DNA from: JBARRS01 sp049644345 | GTDB taxonomy: Bacteria > Actinomycetota > Thermoleophilia > Gaiellales > Gaiellaceae | Direction of reading: 5' to 3' | Length of the DNA stretch: 13,653 nucleotides | Assembly (NCBI GenBank): GCA_049644345.1 | Contig: JBARRS010000098.1 | Location: 1-13,653, forward strand | Part shown: positions 13,164 to 13,653 of the stretch, one piece after another | Position numbering within the stretch: the stretch's first letter is position 1 | How the letters are laid out: each line of letters starts with the position of its first letter | Notes under the pieces: generated by a model | Seen by the model: the letters and a program-made list of their open reading frames with translations, nothing else | Told to the model about the DNA's origin: nothing | Databases searched by the model: none | Made by a program: the position numbers and the translations under genes

Positions 13164-13190
13164 GGGGCGCACGGACTCCGCGTGCGCCCC
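13164..13190. terminator. Strong hairpin between convergent genes
   Basis: GGGGCGCACG (13164-13173) pairs perfectly with CGTGCGCCCC (13181-13190) around a 7-nt loop: a 10-bp, almost all-GC stem. It lies between the stops of two convergent genes (13106 and 13205), so it probably terminates both. There is no U-run, as is usual for high-GC actinobacteria. Confidence 0.75.
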
Positions 13191-13204
13191 GCTCCAGCAC
13201 AAAG

Positions 13205-13653
13205 CTATGCCCGGGCGTATCTGATGTGAGTCACCCCGGGCGCCTCGACCGACTCGACCTGCTCGACCTTCGCATCTCCCACGTTTTCGAACAGCCGAGC
13301 GCCGCCTCCGAGCAGGATCGGGACGACCGAGACGACGATCTCGTCGAGCAGACCCGCTGCGAGGTACTGCTGGGCGACGGACGCCCCGCCCCCGAGAGAC
13401 ACCTCCTTCTCTCCGGCTGCTGCCCGCGCCTGTTCGAGCGCCGACCCGATCCCGTCCGTGACGAAGTGGAACGTCGTTCCGCCCTGCATCTCCAGCGGCT
13501 CGCGCGGATGGCTAGTGAGGACGAAGACGGGATGGTGGAAGGGCGGATTGTCTCCCCACCAGCCCTTCCACGACTCGTCCCACGGTCCCGGGCCGCCGCC
13601 GAACATGTTCCGGCCCATGATGGTCGCGCCAGCGCCGCCGAGGATGTCCTCGG
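13205..13653 (-). CDS. DHFR/RibD C-terminal family reductase (5' end outside window)
   Basis: The C-terminal 149 residues of a protein of the RibD-C/dihydrofolate-reductase-like fold, an NADPH-dependent reductase family with many stand-alone members of unknown substrate. Seen: MGRNMFGGGPGPW (the conserved GRxMF-type segment), PVFVLTSHPREPLEMQGGTTFHFVTDG, the Gly-rich nucleotide-phosphate loop in VSLGGGASVAQQYLAAGLLDE, and VVPILLGGGARLFENV. The frame continues without a stop through the right edge (EDILGGAGATI before the internal Met), so the internal ATG at 13618 is not the start. The N-terminal strand and its pyridine-nucleotide contacts lie outside the window. Convergent with the acidic-protein gene. 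Confidence 0.9.
   Translation of the reverse strand, partial: EDILGGAGATIMGRNMFGGGPGPWDESWKGWWGDNPPFHHPVFVLTSHPREPLEMQGGTTFHFVTDGIGSALEQARAAAGEKEVSLGGGASVAQQYLAAGLLDEIVVSVVPILLGGGARLFENVGDAKVEQVESVEAPGVTHIRYARA

Noticed and set aside
1..13653. CRISPR array, transposase, integrase or rRNA
   Set aside because: No regularly spaced repeats, no recombinase-like protein and no rRNA sequence seen on either strand, so the mobile-element idea rests only on the tRNA-like repeats and the duplication.

Overview
The window is about 65% GC. Its genes use G/C-ending codons, GTG/TTG starts are frequent, and few stem-loops are followed by U-runs. Together with a small RTX-repeat secreted protein, a PimA-like GT4 glycosyltransferase, a lactate 2-monooxygenase-like enzyme and a compact PlsC, this suggests a soil or freshwater actinobacterium, perhaps of class Thermoleophilia (Gaiellales/Solirubrobacterales). 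The taxonomic guess is inference; no rRNA or marker gene is present.

Left region (1-5087, minus strand). The first 87 bases hold the 5' end of a gene that runs off the window. A tightly packed four-gene unit then reads right to left: GT4 glycosyltransferase (5087-3870), UDP-GlcNAc 2-epimerase (start overlaps the GT stop as ATGA), an alpha/alpha-toroid-like protein (start inside the epimerase), and a clan-A-type glycoside hydrolase (34 bp further on). It looks like a cell-surface or exopolysaccharide operon pairing sugar-nucleotide supply (ManNAc) and transfer with trimming. A 24-residue hydrophobic mini-ORF with a very good Shine-Dalgarno diverges from it at 5217-5291.

Middle region (5300-7640). 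A coiled-coil protein and an RTX calcium-binding protein, both on minus, are each followed by a diverged copy of the 3' half of a tRNA(Sec)-like sequence (anticodon arm, long variable arm, T arm and 3' acceptor strand, no 5' half). A third copy lies at 11210-11274. A 78-bp piece of the RTX gene 3' end is also duplicated in inverted orientation near the third copy. These repeats are the most unusual structure in the window. Next come a small YdjM/DUF457-like membrane protein (plus) and a small secreted protein (minus), convergent.

Right region (7640-13653). It contains a poorly resolved stretch with short hydrophobic ORFs, a four-helix membrane protein, a PlsC-like acyltransferase, an FMN-dependent alpha-hydroxy-acid oxidase (lactate 2-monooxygenase-like; GTG start fixed by a strong SD), a gene-poor segment carrying repeats, a GFA/CENP-V zinc protein, a 36-residue membrane mini-ORF, an acidic 124-residue protein of unknown function, a strong bidirectional hairpin, and the C-terminal part of a DHFR/RibD-like reductase cut by the right edge. 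These genes show no common pathway and look like ordinary accessory or housekeeping genes.
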